DNA of 36,120 bases, from contig CP070727.1 in the NCBI GenBank assembly GCA_020350885.1, positions 3,410,764 through 3,446,883 of the forward strand, written 5' to 3'. The position numbers and the translations under genes are program-made. The notes beneath the pieces are model-generated. The model saw only the letters and a program-made list of their open reading frames with translations, was not told the origin of the DNA and made no database searches. This DNA comes from a bacterium (GTDB lineage: Bacteria > Krumholzibacteriota > Krumholzibacteriia > Krumholzibacteriales > Krumholzibacteriaceae). Position 1 is the first letter of the stretch, and each line of letters opens with the position of its first letter. Positions 35,009 through 36,120 of the stretch are shown here, one piece after another.

Positions 35009-35443
35009 TTACGACTGACACTCTGTCGAAACCTCTTCCTGCACGGTTTGATCCCCCTGGGGGGATTGCTCCCGTGCTGCGAAGATGAGCATCTCACCAT
35101 CGCCGGTGTTCGTGACGGCATGGCGGATGCCGGGCGGGATCCTGATGCAGAGGCGCTTCTGCTCGAGGTGAAGCTCATGGACCGTATCCTCTCCCGGTGA
35201 GCGCCACTGCAACAATCCTTCACCTTCGATGGTACAGAGCCATTCGGCCGCCTGGGGGTGGAAGTGATTCCCCCGCGTCTTTCCCGGCTTGATATACACG
35301 ATGTGGCAGGTGGCGGTCTCGATCGGCGGATGCCGTCCCTTCCATGGAAAGAGGACCCATCCCTTCTCGTCCGCACCACCCGGATCCCCGAGGTGATGGA
35401 TCTCGATTCCTCTATAGGATTCTTCGCTGGGTTTCCCGGTCAT
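35009..35443 (-). CDS. Cupin-domain protein
   Basis: A 144-aa single-domain cupin (RmlC-like jelly roll). Probable metal ligands are H60 and H62 in RGNHFHPQAAEWL and H108 in PPGIRHAV. The family covers sugar isomerases, dioxygenases and small-molecule binding proteins; nothing fixes the substrate. ATG 35443 has GGAG 6 bases upstream; TTG 35455 is also possible. It is first in a pair with the dehydrogenase, so a shared sugar or polyol pathway is plausible. Confidence 0.8.
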   Translation of the reverse strand: MTGKPSEESYRGIEIHHLGDPGGADEKGWVLFPWKGRHPPIETATCHIVYIKPGKTRGNHFHPQAAEWLCTIEGEGLLQWRSPGEDTVHELHLEQKRLCIRIPPGIRHAVTNTGDGEMLIFAAREQSPQGDQTVQEEVSTECQS

Positions 35444-35650
35444 CCCCAACTCCAATCGTACTTGCTTCCCTAACCGATTTTAGCTTACCTTTGTAAAAAG
35501 GCAAGATCACCTTTTGGGAAATGCGAAGTGGTGGATGCAACGGCCGGCAGTGATCGAATTGTCAGATAATCGATACGGCACACTCCGCAGATTGCGACGA
35601 TCACCTTTTTAAAACGACATGTTCATACCGCACCATGGATGGAGGGGCAG

Positions 35651-36120
35651 ATGACGAAAAAGAGACAGTATCTTATCGACGAGATAAACCTTCAGGATGC
35701 CTGGAGACTTTTCAGGATACTCTCGGAGTTGGTCGAGGGATTCGATGGCCTTGCCCAGGTCGATGCCGGGATCACGTTCTTCGGCTCCTCGCGGGCCAAG
35801 GAGGGCGATCCGGCCTACGATACCGCACGTTCGATCGCGGCCAAGCTCGCCGCCGAAGGGTTTCCGATCATCACGGGCGGCGGTCCCGGTGTGATGGAGG
35901 CGGCAAACCGGGGCGCCCAGGAAGGCAACGGGCTCTCCGTGGGACTCAACATCGAGATCCCCTTCGAGCAGCAACCGAATCCGTACATCGACAAGCTGAT
36001 CAGCTTCCGCTACTTCTTCGTGCGGAAGGTGATGTTTGTAAAGTATTCGATCGCCTTCATCATCCTCCCGGGCGGTTTCGGGACGATGGACGAGCTCTTC
36101 GAAGCGCTCACACTGATCCA
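35651..36120 (+). CDS. LOG-family (TIGR00730) Rossmann protein, partial at window end
   Basis: The frame is open from ATG 35651 (GGAGGGGC just before it) to the window edge: 156 complete codons. The phosphoribohydrolase (LOG) motifs GGGPGVMEAANRGA (76-89) and PGGFGTMDE (140-148) are both present. Members hydrolyse nucleoside 5'-monophosphates such as cytokinin ribosides, or act as pyrimidine/purine-specific nucleosidases (PpnN-like). The C-terminal part is missing because the window ends. It is divergent from the cupin gene across about 200 bases. Confidence 0.9.
   Translation, partial: MTKKRQYLIDEINLQDAWRLFRILSELVEGFDGLAQVDAGITFFGSSRAKEGDPAYDTARSIAAKLAAEGFPIITGGGPGVMEAANRGAQEGNGLSVGLNIEIPFEQQPNPYIDKLISFRYFFVRKVMFVKYSIAFIILPGGFGTMDELFEALTLI

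Overview
The window looks like chromosomal DNA of a GC-rich (by eye about 58-60%) Gram-negative bacterium. Genes are tightly packed, GTG and TTG starts are common, and there are sigma70-type promoters and clear intrinsic terminators. A DsbD homologue, signal peptides, a probable lipoprotein and a possible small outer-membrane beta-barrel indicate a diderm envelope. A complete bacterial V/A-type ATPase operon replaces anything resembling an F-type operon here. This combination fits deep-branching, mostly uncultivated anaerobic lineages or spirochaete-like groups. The lineage is my inference; there is no rRNA or marker gene to test it.

Layout. 1-6.3 kb (+): exported metallo-beta-lactamase-fold protein, DUF255 thioredoxin-domain protein behind a strong promoter, two-TM membrane protein, Bcp-type peroxiredoxin interrupted by an in-frame TGA, stand-alone RibD-type reductase, and an orphan beta-class DNA methyltransferase. 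6.3-7.0 kb: a 630-bp gap with two structured, terminator-associated segments. 7.0-7.75 kb: class I SAM methyltransferase, then a terminator. 7.9-18.3 kb: promoter (TTGACA-17-TATACT) and the V-type ATPase operon in the order H-C-I-K-F-E-[small barrel-like protein]-A-B-D, followed by a UspA-like protein and a PTS EIIA (PtsN-like) gene. 18.4-19.9 kb: a cysteine-rich protein and a very short BadF/HgdC-type (ASKHA) ATPase that keeps both probable [4Fe-4S] cysteines, separated by four 25-bp tandem repeats. 19.9-22.3 kb: a large probable lipoprotein translationally coupled to a charged helical protein. 22.4-23.0 kb: bioY. 23.1-25.0 kb: a promoter, a structured leader or small RNA ending in a terminator, then cysE-cysK. 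25.0-30.95 kb (-): a four-gene operon, beta-propeller / dsbD / FAH-family hydrolase / glycosyltransferase. 31.07-31.72 kb (+): histidine phosphatase, divergent from that operon. 31.7-35.4 kb (-): cupin, zinc-type dehydrogenase, rhomboid protease, spore-photoproduct-lyase-like radical SAM protein carrying a 33-bp in-frame repeat, and a zinc-ribbon protein. 35.65 kb to the end (+): a LOG-family gene cut by the window edge.

How the genes work together. The ATPase operon supplies ion-motive force or ATP, and its two trailing genes suggest stress or phosphotransfer signalling linked to it. cysE-cysK is a complete serine-to-cysteine pathway with what looks like leader control. DsbD, the DUF255 protein and the peroxiredoxin belong to thiol redox metabolism. 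The ATPase/cysteine-rich pair at 18.4-19.9 kb is the best candidate for an undescribed system: it resembles a miniature ATP-driven low-potential electron donor and acceptor. The other items most worth a second look are the TGA-interrupted peroxiredoxin, the structured leader before cysE, and the small barrel-like gene embedded in the ATPase operon.
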